Source of the DNA: an uncultured Syntrophobacteraceae bacterium | GTDB lineage: Bacteria > Desulfobacterota > Syntrophobacteria > Syntrophobacterales > Syntrophobacteraceae | NCBI GenBank assembly: GCA_937889795.1 | Contig: CALBZH010000769.1 | Coordinates: 1 to 13,576 of the forward strand | Length of the DNA stretch: 13,576 nucleotides | Direction of reading: 5' to 3' | Part shown: positions 6,125 through 13,576 of the stretch, piece after piece | How the letters are laid out: each line of letters starts with the position of its first letter | Position numbering within the stretch: the stretch's first letter is position 1 | Made by a program: the position numbers and the translations under genes | The notes under the pieces: generated by a model | Seen by the model: the letters and a program-made list of their open reading frames with translations, nothing else | Databases searched by the model: none | What the model was told of the DNA's origin: nothing

Positions 6125-9100
6125 ATGAAGCTGACACGCAGGGATTTTCTCAAGCTCTCAGGTGCGGCTACGGCTGGGTTGGCGCTCAATGGGATGGGGC
6201 TCAACCTGCAACCGGTGGAAGCATACGCTTGGGAGCTCCGTACAAAGGACGCCAAAGAGACGCCGACCGTCTGCTGCTACTGCTCGGTCGGCTGTGGCAT
6301 CATCTGTCATACGGACAAGAAGACGGGCAAGGTGATCTACACGGAAGGCGACGCCGATCACCCAATCAACCAGGGATCGTTGTGCGCTAAGGGGGCGTCT
6401 TCCTATCAGATCGCTCAAAATGACAAACGCATCACGAAGGTGCTCTACCGGGCGCCGAACAGCGACAAGTGGCAGACCAAGCCCTGGGATTGGGCGCTCA
6501 AAGAAATTGCCAAGCGCGTCAAGGCCAGCCGGGACAAGAGCTTTGTTCTCAAGAACGACAAAGGCCAAGTGGTGAACCGGTGCAACGGGATTGCTTCGGT
6601 GGGAAGCGCGGCCCTCGACAACGAAGAGTGCTGGGCGTACCAGGCCATGCTGCGTGCACTCGGGCTTGTTTACATCGAGCATCAGGCCCGCATTTGACAC
6701 AGCGCGACTGTTGCGGCTCTGGCAGAGTCGTTCGGACGCGGTGCGATGACGAATCACTGGATCGATTTCCGGAACAGCGACTGCATTCTCATCATGGGGA
6801 GCAATCCAGCCGAGAACCACCCGGTTTCCTTTCGCTGGGTCATGAAGGCGAAAGACAAGGGGGCAACGGTCATTCATGTAGATCCTCGCATCACGAGGAC
6901 GTCCACCAAGGCGGATATCTATACTCCTTTGCGCTCTGGAACAGACATCGCCTTTCTTGGTGGCATGATCAAATACATTTTTGAGAATAAGAAGTATTTC
7001 AATGACTATGTCGTGAACTACACCAATGCAAGCTACATCGTGGGGGATAAGTACGGATTCAAAGACGGCCTGTTCTCCGGCTATGACAAAGAAAAGCGCG
7101 CTTACGATGCGTCCACCTGGGCGTTTGCCATGGATGAAAACGGTCTTCCCAAGAAAGACCCGACGTTGCAAGACGCTCGCTGCGTCCTTCAGTTGATGAA
7201 GCAGCACTATGACCGGTACGATCTCGAAACCGTCTCCAAGATCACCGGAACATCCAAGGAAGATCTTCTCAAAGTCTATGAGGCCTACACCGCGACCGGC
7301 ACGCAGGACAAGGCCGGGACGATTCTGTACGCCATGGGCTGGACGCAGCATACGGTCGGAGTCCAGAACATCCGCACGATGTCCATGATCCAGTTGCTTC
7401 TTGGCAACATGGGCATCGCAGGGGGTGGGGTGAATGCGCTGCGCGGTGAATCTAACGTGCAAGGCTCCACGGACCACGGGCTGCTCTTCCACATCTGGCC
7501 GGGGTACCTGCCAACGCCGACAGCTTCTCTACAAACACTGGCCGAGTACAACAAGAAGTTCACACCCGTTTCCAAGGACCCGATGAGTGCCAATTGGTGG
7601 CAGAACCGTCCCAAGTACGTCGTGAGCTTCCTCAAGTCCCTGTTTGGGGATGCAGCCAAAGCGGAGAACGAATTCGGCTACGCGTGGATGCCCAAGTGTG
7701 AGGACGGCAAGTCCTACAGCTGGCTGGATCTCTTCGACATGATGTATAGGAAGGAATTCACCGGCTTCTTCTCATGGGGGCAGAATCCGGCCTGCAGCGG
7801 CGCCAATTCCAACAAGACCCGTGCAGCCATGGCCAACCTCGATTGGATGGTCGTGGTGAATTTGTTTGACAACGAAACGGCGTCGTTCTGGAAGGGCCCC
7901 GGAATGAATCCCAAGAAGGTCAAGACCGAGGTGTTCTTCCTGCCGTGCTCAGCCTTTATGGAGAAGGAAGGGTCGATCTCCAACAGTGGCCGGTGGGCCC
8001 AGTGGCGGTACAAAGCCCAAAACTCGCCGGGCGACGCGCTCCCCGATGGGGATATCATGGTCGAGATCTTCAAGGAGATCCGGGCGCTGTATGCCAAGCC
8101 CGACAAAAAGGCGGCGTTTCCGGATCCCATCTTGAATCTCAAATTCGATTACGTGAAAGACGGGAAATTCGACCCGCATGCGGTTGCCAAGGCCATCAAC
8201 GGGACGTTCACCCAGGACGTGACTATCCAAGACAAGACATACAAGAAAGGGGACCCCGTCCCCGCCTTCGCCATGCTGAAAGACGACGGGTCAACTTCGT
8301 GCGGTAACTGGATCTATTGCCAGAGCTACAACGCGGACGGAAACAACATGGCCCGTCGGGACAAGTCCGACGAGACCGGCCTCGGGCTCTACCCCAAGTG
8401 GTCGTGGTGCTGGCCGGTCAACCGCAGGATCATCTACAACCGGGCGTCCTGTGATCCCATGGGCAGGCCGTGGGATCCGAAACGTCCCCTGCTCGAGTTC
8501 GTGGGCGAGGTGAAGGACGGAAAGTACGCCACCCAGAAGTGGAAAGGGGATGTGCCGGACGGGCCGTGGTACCCCATGAAGAATCCGGACGGAACCAACC
8601 ACGAAGGCGGCAAGTACCCCTTCATCATGAAGGCCGACGGCATGGGAGCGATATTCGGTCCGGGGATGAAGGACGGTCCATTTCCCGAGCACTACGAGCC
8701 CATGGAATGCCCCGTGGAGAAGAACCTCCTGAGCTCGCAGTTCACCAACCCGGTGGCGACGCTGTTCGGGACGGAAAAGGATGTCCTCAAGACGTGCGAT
8801 CCGGGATTCCCGTTTGTTGGGACCACGTATCGGGTCACCGAGCACTGGCAGACGGGTGTACTAACGCGCTGGCTGCCGTGGCTGATCGAAGCAGAGCCTC
8901 AGATGTTTGTCGAAATGAGCGAGCAGCTTGCGAAGCTCAAAGGGGTCAAGAACGGAGAAATGGTGATCGTCGAGTCACCCCGCGGCTTCCTTGAAGCCGT
9001 GGCCATCGTGACCAAACGGTTCCAGCCTCTTATTGTGCACGGGAACGAAGTCCACCAGGTCGGACTGCCATGGCACTACGGGTGGATCTGGCCGAAGGAT

Positions 9101-9205
9101 GGCGGCGATTCGGCGAACTTGCTGACGCCCTCTGTTGGCGATCCCAATACGCGCATTCCCGAAACCAAGGCCTTCATGGTCAACGTTCGCAAGAAAGGGG
9201 CATAA
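6125..9205 (+). CDS. fdhA: Selenocysteine-containing formate dehydrogenase, catalytic alpha subunit (FdhA)
   Basis: This is one 1026-residue gene read through an in-frame TGA at 6695-6697 as selenocysteine (Sec191). The codons around it read HQARI-Sec-HSATVAAL followed by ESFGRGAMTNHW, matching the active-site region of FdnG-type enzymes (HQARV-Sec-HGPTVASL in E. coli). Residues 1-35 form a Tat signal (TRRDFLK, then a hydrophobic stretch and AYA). A [4Fe-4S] site uses C50, C53, C57 and C87, followed by the family lysine in CAKG (K89). Molybdopterin-oxidoreductase domains fill the middle, and the C-terminal dinucleotide-binding domain ends the protein. Sec191 and the adjacent His ligate Mo or W and handle formate/CO2. 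Length matches E. coli FdnG (about 1015). GGGGAGGA lies eight bases before the ATG, and fdhB follows after three bases. Export to the periplasm with FdhB is expected. Translation needs SelA, SelB, SelC and SelD, not encoded here. Metal choice (Mo or W) cannot be told. Confidence 0.96.
6695..6730 (+). promoter_or_regulatory. UGA selenocysteine codon with bacterial SECIS hairpin
   Basis: The UGA (6695-6697) is followed after seven bases by a hairpin. CGACT (6705-6709) pairs with AGTCG (6726-6730), G6710 is bulged, and TTGC (6711-6714) pairs with GCAG (6722-6725) including one G-U pair. The loop GGCTCTG is at 6715-6721. Position, a bulged base in the stem and a GG-containing apical loop resemble the fdhF SECIS bound by SelB in E. 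coli. Pairing was done by hand. Confidence 0.85.
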
Positions 9206-9208
9206 GCC

Positions 9209-9946
9209 ATGGCTGGAAAGAGCTTCTTCATCGACACGACGCGTTGTACGGCCTGCCGGGGATGCCAGATTGCTTGCAAGAACTGGAACCAGAATAAGGC
9301 CTCGGAAACCAAGAACACCGGAAACCATCAGAACCCTCCCGATCTGGATGCAAACACCTTCAAGCTGGTGCGCTTCAGTGAAGTGGAGACGGACGGAAAG
9401 GTCGCCTGGTACTTCTTTGCAGACCAGTGCCGACATTGTCTGATCCCTCCCTGTAAGGATACGGTCGAGGCACACATCGCCGATGCCGTTATCCAGGATG
9501 AGGCTACGGGGGCCGTTGTTTACAAGGAAGAAACCAAGAAAGTGGCAGCTCAGTTCGAAGATATCCGATCCTCCTGCCCCTACGACATTCCAAGGAAGGC
9601 GGTGGATGGGAGGCTCGTGAAGTGTACGATGTGTATCGATCGGGTAAGCAATGGGCTCCAGCCGGCCTGTGTGAAGATCTGCCCCACCGGCGCCATGAAT
9701 TTTGGCGACCGGGAGGCCATGCTCGAGTTGGCCAATGAACGTCTCGGCAAGCTCAAGGAGAAGTATCCGAAAGCCCAGTTGATCGACGCGAACGAGGTGC
9801 GAGTGATTTACCTGGTGATCGACGAGCCCAGGAAATACCATAAATCGGCGATCGCGAGCGCTGAGCAGGGACTCTCTCGCAAAGTCGTTTTGCGACGAGC
9901 ACTCAAGCCGGCGCACGGTTTGTTAAAGGGCCTGATGTCGAGCTAG
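9209..9946 (+). CDS. fdhB: Formate dehydrogenase iron-sulfur beta subunit (FdhB)
   Basis: This 245-residue electron-transfer subunit receives electrons from FdhA. It has exactly 12 cysteines in ferredoxin-like groups: C13, C16, C19, C23; C74, C77, C82; C123; C139, C142; C154, C158. Twelve fits three [4Fe-4S] clusters, as in the Desulfovibrio two-subunit enzymes; E. coli FdnH has four clusters and a membrane helix. No C-terminal membrane helix is seen (the end is basic: RRALKPAHGLLKG), and no cytochrome b subunit gene follows. There is no signal peptide, so export would be as a complex on FdhA's Tat signal, the usual hitchhiker mode. The ATG is three bases after the fdhA stop, with AGGGG upstream. 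The physiological electron acceptor, for example a cytochrome c3 or a quinone module, is not in the window. Confidence 0.95.
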   Translation: MAGKSFFIDTTRCTACRGCQIACKNWNQNKASETKNTGNHQNPPDLDANTFKLVRFSEVETDGKVAWYFFADQCRHCLIPPCKDTVEAHIADAVIQDEATGAVVYKEETKKVAAQFEDIRSSCPYDIPRKAVDGRLVKCTMCIDRVSNGLQPACVKICPTGAMNFGDREAMLELANERLGKLKEKYPKAQLIDANEVRVIYLVIDEPRKYHKSAIASAEQGLSRKVVLRRALKPAHGLLKGLMSS

Positions 9947-9965
9947 AGCAAGCGCCGTATCATTG

Positions 9966-10009
9966 GGGGCTCCAATTCCCAACCTTCAAGCGGCAGGGAT
10001 TGGAGCCCC
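9966..10009 (+). terminator. Strong hairpin after fdhB, no U-tract
   Basis: Arms GGGGCTCCAATTCCC (9966-9980) and GGGATTGGAGCCCC (9996-10009) pair almost completely, with one bulged T and a 15-base loop. It starts 20 bases after the fdhB stop. No run of T follows, so it may stabilise the fdhAB mRNA end or act as a weak or bidirectional terminator. Confidence 0.6.
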
Positions 10010-10045
10010 TCAGTGGTGCTTACGGGGATGACAAAACGTTTTGCG

Positions 10046-10078
10046 GAGGGAAGCCCGACGTGTCGGCTTCCCTCTTTT
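10046..10078 (+). terminator. Rho-independent terminator or attenuator before fdhE
   Basis: GAGGGAAGCC (10046-10055, then a bulged C and GA) pairs with TCGGCTTCCCTC (10063-10074), followed by TTTT at 10075-10078. It has the shape of an intrinsic terminator with a short U-tract. It ends only 19 bases before the fdhE start, so it could reduce, not abolish, read-through into fdhE. Confidence 0.7.
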
Positions 10079-10083
10079 CCGAA

Positions 10084-10092
10084 AAGGAAGGA
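10084..10092 (+). promoter_or_regulatory. Ribosome binding site selecting the TTG start of fdhE
   Basis: AAGGAAGGA ends five bases before the TTG at 10098. A possible upstream TTG at 10041 lies at the foot of the terminator hairpin, and its extra residues would be encoded by the hairpin itself, so 10098 is preferred. Confidence 0.7.
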
Positions 10093-10097
10093 CTTCA

Positions 10098-10991
10098 TTG
10101 ACGTCAGACACTCTGCAGATTGAGAATTGGATCAAACAGGCCTTTGCGCTTGCGGCAGATGAAAAACCGGCCTACTCGGATTTGTATCCCTGGCTGGAAT
10201 CGCTCTTTCTCATCCAGGCCGAAACGAAGCATACCATCCAGATCGACCCGCCAAGTCTGACAAGGGAGGGAGTGGAGACTCGGTGGGGCAACGGGTTCCC
10301 GCTGATGCGCCGATCGGAGTTTCCTGTGGACATAAGAGCTGCCGAAGCGATTCTCCATCGCTTAAGGCTCTGCATCCCTAAAGAAAATCAACAGCTCAGT
10401 AGTGCAACGGAGGCCCTGGCCGAGTCGCTCCTGCAGCACACGGGGTACGAGGATGAGTTTTGGGCCAGTTTCCTTCAGGAAGACTTGGGGCCATGGGAGG
10501 AATGGATCGTTGCCGAGGGTCTGGACTTCGCTTCTGTCCTCTTCATCGCGAGGAGCTCCATGCGGCCCTCATTCGAATGGACTGCTGAGACCCTGATGAA
10601 GCGATTTCCGATGGCGAATTCCTGGCTGAGAGGCTACTGCCCCGTATGTGGGTCTTTGCCCTCCTTGCTTCTGCTCGATGGGGACGGTGAACGCCAGGGT
10701 TTTTGTTCGTGGTGCTCCACGAAATGGGGTCTACACCGGCTTCAGTGTCCCCAGTGTGACAACCGGGAGCATGATTCGCTGGGATACCTGTTTGTGGAAG
10801 CCGAGCCGCTTTACCGCATCCAATACTGTGAGAAATGCAGCTATTATTTCAAGCAGCTCGATGTGCGGGAGCGCCTGTATCCCCCTTTCCCGCCGCTCGA
10901 AGAGTGGACAACGCTACACCTGGATCTTCTGGCACAGCGCGCGGGCTGGATTCAAGCTCCGTCGCCGTCACCCAGCATCTACGGTCCGTGA
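10098..10991 (+). CDS. fdhE: Formate dehydrogenase accessory protein FdhE
   Basis: FdhE is a cytoplasmic protein needed to make active, exported formate dehydrogenases; it binds the catalytic subunit before Tat export. The 297-residue protein (E. coli FdhE about 309) has a helical N-terminal half. Its C-terminal half has four CxxC pairs at C181/C184, C203/C206, C217/C220 and C244/C247, the family's rubredoxin-like metal sites. CPVCGSLP and CPQCDNREHDSLGY are typical. The likely start is TTG at 10098, just after AAGGAAGGA; the first ATG in frame lies well inside the N-terminal helical region. It lies on the same strand as fdhAB, but two hairpins separate it, so it may be expressed at a lower level. 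FdhD, the sulfurtransferase partner, is not in the window. Confidence 0.9.
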   Translation: MTSDTLQIENWIKQAFALAADEKPAYSDLYPWLESLFLIQAETKHTIQIDPPSLTREGVETRWGNGFPLMRRSEFPVDIRAAEAILHRLRLCIPKENQQLSSATEALAESLLQHTGYEDEFWASFLQEDLGPWEEWIVAEGLDFASVLFIARSSMRPSFEWTAETLMKRFPMANSWLRGYCPVCGSLPSLLLLDGDGERQGFCSWCSTKWGLHRLQCPQCDNREHDSLGYLFVEAEPLYRIQYCEKCSYYFKQLDVRERLYPPFPPLEEWTTLHLDLLAQRAGWIQAPSPSPSIYGP

Positions 10992-11193
10992 GCTCGCTTC
11001 CATCTCTGACGTCACCATTCGGTCCCGAAACGCATTCGTGCCGTTCGTTCGAAGCAACATCCCACCCCTTGCCGTGTTTGTTCTGACCCAGGATGCGCCT
11101 AACGTGGGCACTCTTCATTGAACAAGCAAGCATTCCCCCCCACCCCCAGTGATCACGAACTCGCGTTTCACGTTGCTTCCCTCGAGGATGGGA

Positions 11194-11234
11194 GTGCACA
11201 GGAACCTGTGCAACATGCACAGGAACCTGTGCAC
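11194..11234. repeat. Tandem 18-bp palindromes, 21-bp spacing (putative operator/enhancer)
   Basis: TGCACAGGAACCTGTGCA occurs twice without mismatch, at 11195-11212 and 11216-11233, separated by ACA. Each copy is a palindrome apart from its central AA. The 21-base period places both on the same DNA face. The whole block, with flanking G and C, can also fold as a long hairpin with an ACA loop and one AA/AA mismatch. A dimeric regulator binding as a pair of dimers is the simplest reading. The site lies about 200-225 bases before the candidate sigma54 promoter, a workable distance for an enhancer. Confidence 0.7.
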
Positions 11235-11428
11235 TCGGTTGAAAGCCACAATTGAAGCGGATCCTCAGATGTCTCACCGCTCGTTGCAGCGGTTTGTGTG
11301 CAGCAGTTCCTGTGCTCTCCTGTCCTCCCTCGCCGGTTGTCCTTCGAGATGAACCACTGTTGAATCAGAAATAGTGCATATTCCATGGGTTAGCGGTTGA
11401 GTGCTCTGCGGGCCTCTGTGCGCGCGGA

Positions 11429-11444
11429 TGGTATGCGCCTTGCC
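11429..11444 (+). promoter_or_regulatory. Candidate sigma54 (-24/-12) promoter
   Basis: TGGTATGCGCCTTGCC fits the sigma54 pattern TGGCACG-N4-TTGCW, with the invariant GG and GC spaced by exactly ten bases. Mismatches are the C and second C of the -24 box and the final W. Transcription would start near 11455, about 60 bases before the small ORF at 11517. Upstream palindromes could bind its activator. Confidence 0.45.
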
Positions 11445-11516
11445 ATTGTTAAAGCCAACCAAGGTGGAGTGAGTGGACTTCTGAGTGTCTTTGGGTGCCC
11501 ATAAAGGAGACTGGCG

Positions 11517-11609
11517 ATGAAGAAATTGATGGTTCAGCTGTTCGTGTTTGGTGTGATCCTGGGAGCGTATGTTCTGCCTGTGCTGGCGGATGGTGGGGCT
11601 GGTCCCTAG
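11517..11609 (+). CDS. Small signal-peptide-like ORF (30 aa)
   Basis: The ORF starts MKKLMVQLFVFG and ends VLPVLADGGAGP before a TAG stop: a basic start, a hydrophobic core of about 18 residues and a plausible signal peptidase site (VLA, then DGGAGP). Almost the whole product is a signal peptide, leaving a six-residue tail. AAAGGAGA six bases before the ATG is one of the best ribosome binding sites in the window, and an intrinsic terminator follows 48 bases after the stop, so it looks like its own transcription unit. Possibilities are a secreted hexapeptide signal, a small single-span membrane protein, a leader peptide, or a gene shortened by an early stop. I recognise no family. Confidence 0.55.
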   Translation: MKKLMVQLFVFGVILGAYVLPVLADGGAGP

Positions 11610-11657
11610 AAGAAAGGCTTCATTTCAGTTACCCTCATCTGGTCAAATGGATGAGAG

Positions 11658-11694
11658 AAAAGCGCGAGCCCGCGGGGTCGCGCTTTTTCTTTTC
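11658..11694 (+). terminator. Rho-independent terminator after the small ORF
   Basis: AAAAGCGCGA (11658-11667) pairs with TCGCGCTTTT (11678-11687) around a GC-rich loop, and the T-rich tract TTTTTCTTTT follows (11684-11693). This is a classical intrinsic terminator, closing the small unit and isolating it from the substrate-binding protein gene. Confidence 0.88.
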
Positions 11695-11785
11695 AAAAAG
11701 AGCGCACGACAAGCTAAGATAACCATGGGCAAGGGCCGTGTTCGAAACGGCAAGTCTTCTTCTGCGGGGCGTGGGGGAGGTCTGA

Positions 11786-13405
11786 ATGATGGGAAGGTTC
11801 CGCCTATGGTGCTTTTTGATCACAATGGGGACATGGATTTGCCTCGGTTCTTGGCAATCCGGTGCTGCGGGGATAGATGGTGCCAGCGAGAAAGGAGCAG
11901 CCCAAAGCGTCGGTACCGCTGGGGGTGTGTATCGCCTACCGTTGCTCAACAATCCGGATACGCTAGATCCTGCCTACGTTCATGATATCTATTCGAGTGC
12001 TGTTGCCCACCAGCTCTTTGATGGGCTCGTTCAGTTCAGTAGCGATCTTCTCGTCATTCCCGCCATTGCGGAGAATTGGCAAGTTGAGGACGGAGGGAAG
12101 ACGTACCGTTTCTACCTCCGCAAGGACGCCTTGTTTCACAATGGCTTGCCTATCACCTCCCATGACGTGCTGTTTTCTATCTCACGTCTGTTGCGCGCCA
12201 GTCCATTGCCCACAATCCTGCAGCATCTTCTGAAGATCAGTGGCGCCCAAACGTACCATGATGGAAAAGCCGAGATGGTGACCGGACTGGAGGCTCCGAG
12301 CCCGAATACGTTCCTGATTCGCCTCGATCAGCCCTATGTTCCGATTCTTGCTGCACTGGGAATGGTTCAGGCTTCAATCGTTCCTGCCTCCGAGGCGGTT
12401 CACGCGGAATCGTTCAGCCGACGGCCCGTGGGCAGCGGGCCCTTCCGATTCGGATTATGGGAGAATAACCGGTTGGTGAGCATCAAGCGGTTTGATCGCT
12501 ACTACGGGGGCAAGGCCCTCCTGGAGGGGATCGATTTTTTGATTTATCCAGGCGTGGCGATCGAGAGGGTTTGGGCCGATTTTCGAGACAAGAAGCTCGA
12601 TGAAATGCCGGTATACCCTCAGATTGTGCAGAACCTAAAGGGCGACTCCAATTTGAAGTGGCTGCATCGGCCATCGCTCAGCCTTCTCTTCTATGGTATT
12701 AATCAAACAAGGGCGGAGCTGAGGGATCCCGCCATGCGGCAGGCCATGTCAGCCGTCATTGACCGCGAAAAGCTCAATGAGCAAGTCTACCATGGCCAAT
12801 ATAATCCGGCTGCTTTGTTCCTGCCTCCCGGCATGCCCGGGTACACGCCGCCAGACTCGAAAGCCTTGTCTGGCGCGAGGAGCTTCTCCGAAGCTGAGGG
12901 GAAGCCCAGGCAGATCGAGGTGGTGTCCGGCAGCCGCTCTCCCTTGGCCCAGGCTGAGCTGGCCTTTGTGGGTGAGGCGTGGAAGCAGATCGGGATCGAG
13001 CTCGTACCCAAGTATATACCCGATTGGCCGGAGTTCGAGCGGTACATCAGCTCGGATTCGGTTCAAGTCTATCGGTATGCTTGGTTTGCGGATCTACCAG
13101 ATCCGGACGGATTTCTGAGGATGTTGTTCGGAGCCCAATCCCCCGTAAACTATTCGCGTTTCTCGAATCCAGAGGTCGATGCACTTTTCCAGAAGGCCGT
13201 TGGGGAGGTCGATCCTCATGAGCGTGCCCGTATGTACCAGCATGCTGAAAGACGAATTCTCGATGCCTGCCCCGCAATCCCTCTTCTCTATTTGAGCGTG
13301 GATCATGTCTATCAGTCCAATGTGAGAGGGGTCGAATTGAGTGTGCTGGGAGCCCATGCCACTTCCTATCGCAGTGTCTGGCTCGATGAAACCGGCTCGA
13401 AATGA
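11786..13405 (+). CDS. ABC transporter substrate-binding protein, peptide/nickel type (SBP family 5)
   Basis: The 539-residue protein begins with a signal peptide (about residues 1-28; no lipobox cysteine in the right context) and then matches the DppA/OppA/NikA family. Markers are NNPDTLDPAYVHD near the mature start, QLFDGLVQFSSDLLVIPAIAEN, the strand with TYRFYLRKDALFHNG, RRPVGSGPFRF, and the late MLFGAQSPVNYSRFSNPEVD with the closing IPLLYL. Members bind oligopeptides, nickel chelates or other small ligands in the periplasm. GGGGGAGG lies about five bases before the ATG; a second ATG follows at once (11789). No permease or ATPase gene follows. Instead a membrane protein gene overlaps its end, so it may serve as a sensor subunit or work with permeases elsewhere. 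The ligand cannot be told from the sequence. Confidence 0.92.
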   Translation: MMGRFRLWCFLITMGTWICLGSWQSGAAGIDGASEKGAAQSVGTAGGVYRLPLLNNPDTLDPAYVHDIYSSAVAHQLFDGLVQFSSDLLVIPAIAENWQVEDGGKTYRFYLRKDALFHNGLPITSHDVLFSISRLLRASPLPTILQHLLKISGAQTYHDGKAEMVTGLEAPSPNTFLIRLDQPYVPILAALGMVQASIVPASEAVHAESFSRRPVGSGPFRFGLWENNRLVSIKRFDRYYGGKALLEGIDFLIYPGVAIERVWADFRDKKLDEMPVYPQIVQNLKGDSNLKWLHRPSLSLLFYGINQTRAELRDPAMRQAMSAVIDREKLNEQVYHGQYNPAALFLPPGMPGYTPPDSKALSGARSFSEAEGKPRQIEVVSGSRSPLAQAELAFVGEAWKQIGIELVPKYIPDWPEFERYISSDSVQVYRYAWFADLPDPDGFLRMLFGAQSPVNYSRFSNPEVDALFQKAVGEVDPHERARMYQHAERRILDACPAIPLLYLSVDHVYQSNVRGVELSVLGAHATSYRSVWLDETGSK

Positions 13406-13576
13406 CGTGGCGAACGTCATTCCCACGATTCAGGATTTGCCACCGAGGATGGATGTCTTTGGATCTCCTCGATACGTCCCGCTCCGGTTTCGATTTATCT
13501 TTTTGAGCTGCCTGATCCTTGTCTTTCTGTTGGGATTCCTTGCCGTTCTGCTTCGATTTCAACAAAGCCGGTCCTT
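13386..13576 (+). CDS. Membrane protein, N-terminal fragment (cut by window edge; possibly a sensor kinase)
   Basis: An open frame runs from ATG 13386 to the window end without a stop, overlapping the SBP stop by 20 bases. It contains a cytoplasmic-looking start and one clear membrane helix at about residues 37-56 (FIFLSCLILVFLLGFLAVLL), preceded by arginines (PLRFRF), so the N-terminus is inside. Alternative starts are GTG 13407 and ATG 13449 (MDVFGSPRY), which has GAGG directly against it; none has an ideal ribosome binding site. Such a helix right after an SBP gene would fit a sensor histidine kinase or other signalling protein using the SBP as sensor, but the diagnostic domains lie outside the window. 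The gene reality is likely; the function is a guess. Confidence 0.6.
   Translation, partial: MKPARNDVANVIPTIQDLPPRMDVFGSPRYVPLRFRFIFLSCLILVFLLGFLAVLLRFQQSRS

Larger units (their letters stand above)
10992..11516. other. Intergenic region with regulatory structure
   Basis: This 525-base stretch has no protein-coding signal that I trust. The first 170 bases hold nothing recognised beyond a C-rich run near 11131-11147. The rest holds two tandem palindromes (11194-11234), a degenerate third copy (11299-11316, about 14 of 18 matching on the opposite strand), a candidate sigma54 promoter (11429-11444) and a ribosome binding site (AAAGGAGA, 11503-11510) for the small ORF. Confidence 0.6.

Noticed and set aside
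6158..7492. Long minus-strand open frame opposite fdhA
   Set aside because: A codon-bias shadow with His/Arg-rich, low-complexity translation; fdhA is certain.
6746..9205. Separate molybdopterin oxidoreductase gene starting at ATG 6746
   Set aside because: It is the continuation of fdhA past the selenocysteine UGA; the codons between the UGA and this ATG match the family exactly.
11723..11760. tRNA T-arm-like GTTCGAAAC
   Set aside because: No acceptor, D or anticodon arm can be fitted around it; probably chance.

Overview
The window is a moderately GC-rich, densely coded bacterial chromosome segment. Nothing in it fixes the species. The strongest lineage hint is a soluble, selenocysteine-containing FdhAB formate dehydrogenase with FdhE, an arrangement typical of anaerobic or metabolically versatile Gram-negative groups such as Desulfobacterota, Nitrospirota or Methylomirabilota. 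That placement is inference. No phage genes, insertion sequences, tRNA, rRNA or CRISPR arrays were seen.

Left part (1-5713): a CNNM/CorC-type membrane protein with CBS domains (+) converges on an undecaprenyl-diphosphate phosphatase (uppP, -). Divergent from uppP is a translationally coupled pair (+): a cysteinyl-tRNA synthetase-like protein, then a TrpF (phosphoribosylanthranilate isomerase)-like protein. Both keep the family fold signatures but lack key functional residues. The CysRS-like protein has lost two of four zinc ligands and the C-terminal tail; the TrpF-like protein lacks the catalytic cysteine. They look like a repurposed two-enzyme module of unknown product and are the best candidate here for an undescribed system. 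The pair converges on a membrane protein of the nucleoside-recognition (Gate) family (-).

Centre (5714-10991): a 411-base divergent intergenic region with a good sigma70-type promoter leads to fdhA, fdhB and fdhE. fdhA is one gene read through an in-frame UGA at 6695-6697 (Sec191), with a SECIS-like hairpin directly after it. Ordinary gene calling would split it in two. FdhA carries a Tat signal. FdhB has 12 cysteines (three [4Fe-4S] clusters) and no membrane anchor, and no cytochrome subunit follows, so the enzyme is probably a soluble periplasmic formate dehydrogenase (or CO2 reductase). Two strong hairpins separate fdhB from fdhE, which probably starts at a TTG codon.

Right part (10992-13576): a 525-base region without a clear conventional gene holds two 18-bp palindromes 21 bp apart and a candidate sigma54 (-24/-12) promoter. 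These precede a 30-codon ORF with a strong ribosome binding site that encodes almost only a signal peptide, followed by a rho-independent terminator. Next come an orphan peptide/nickel-type ABC substrate-binding protein and, overlapping its end, the start of a membrane protein cut by the window edge.
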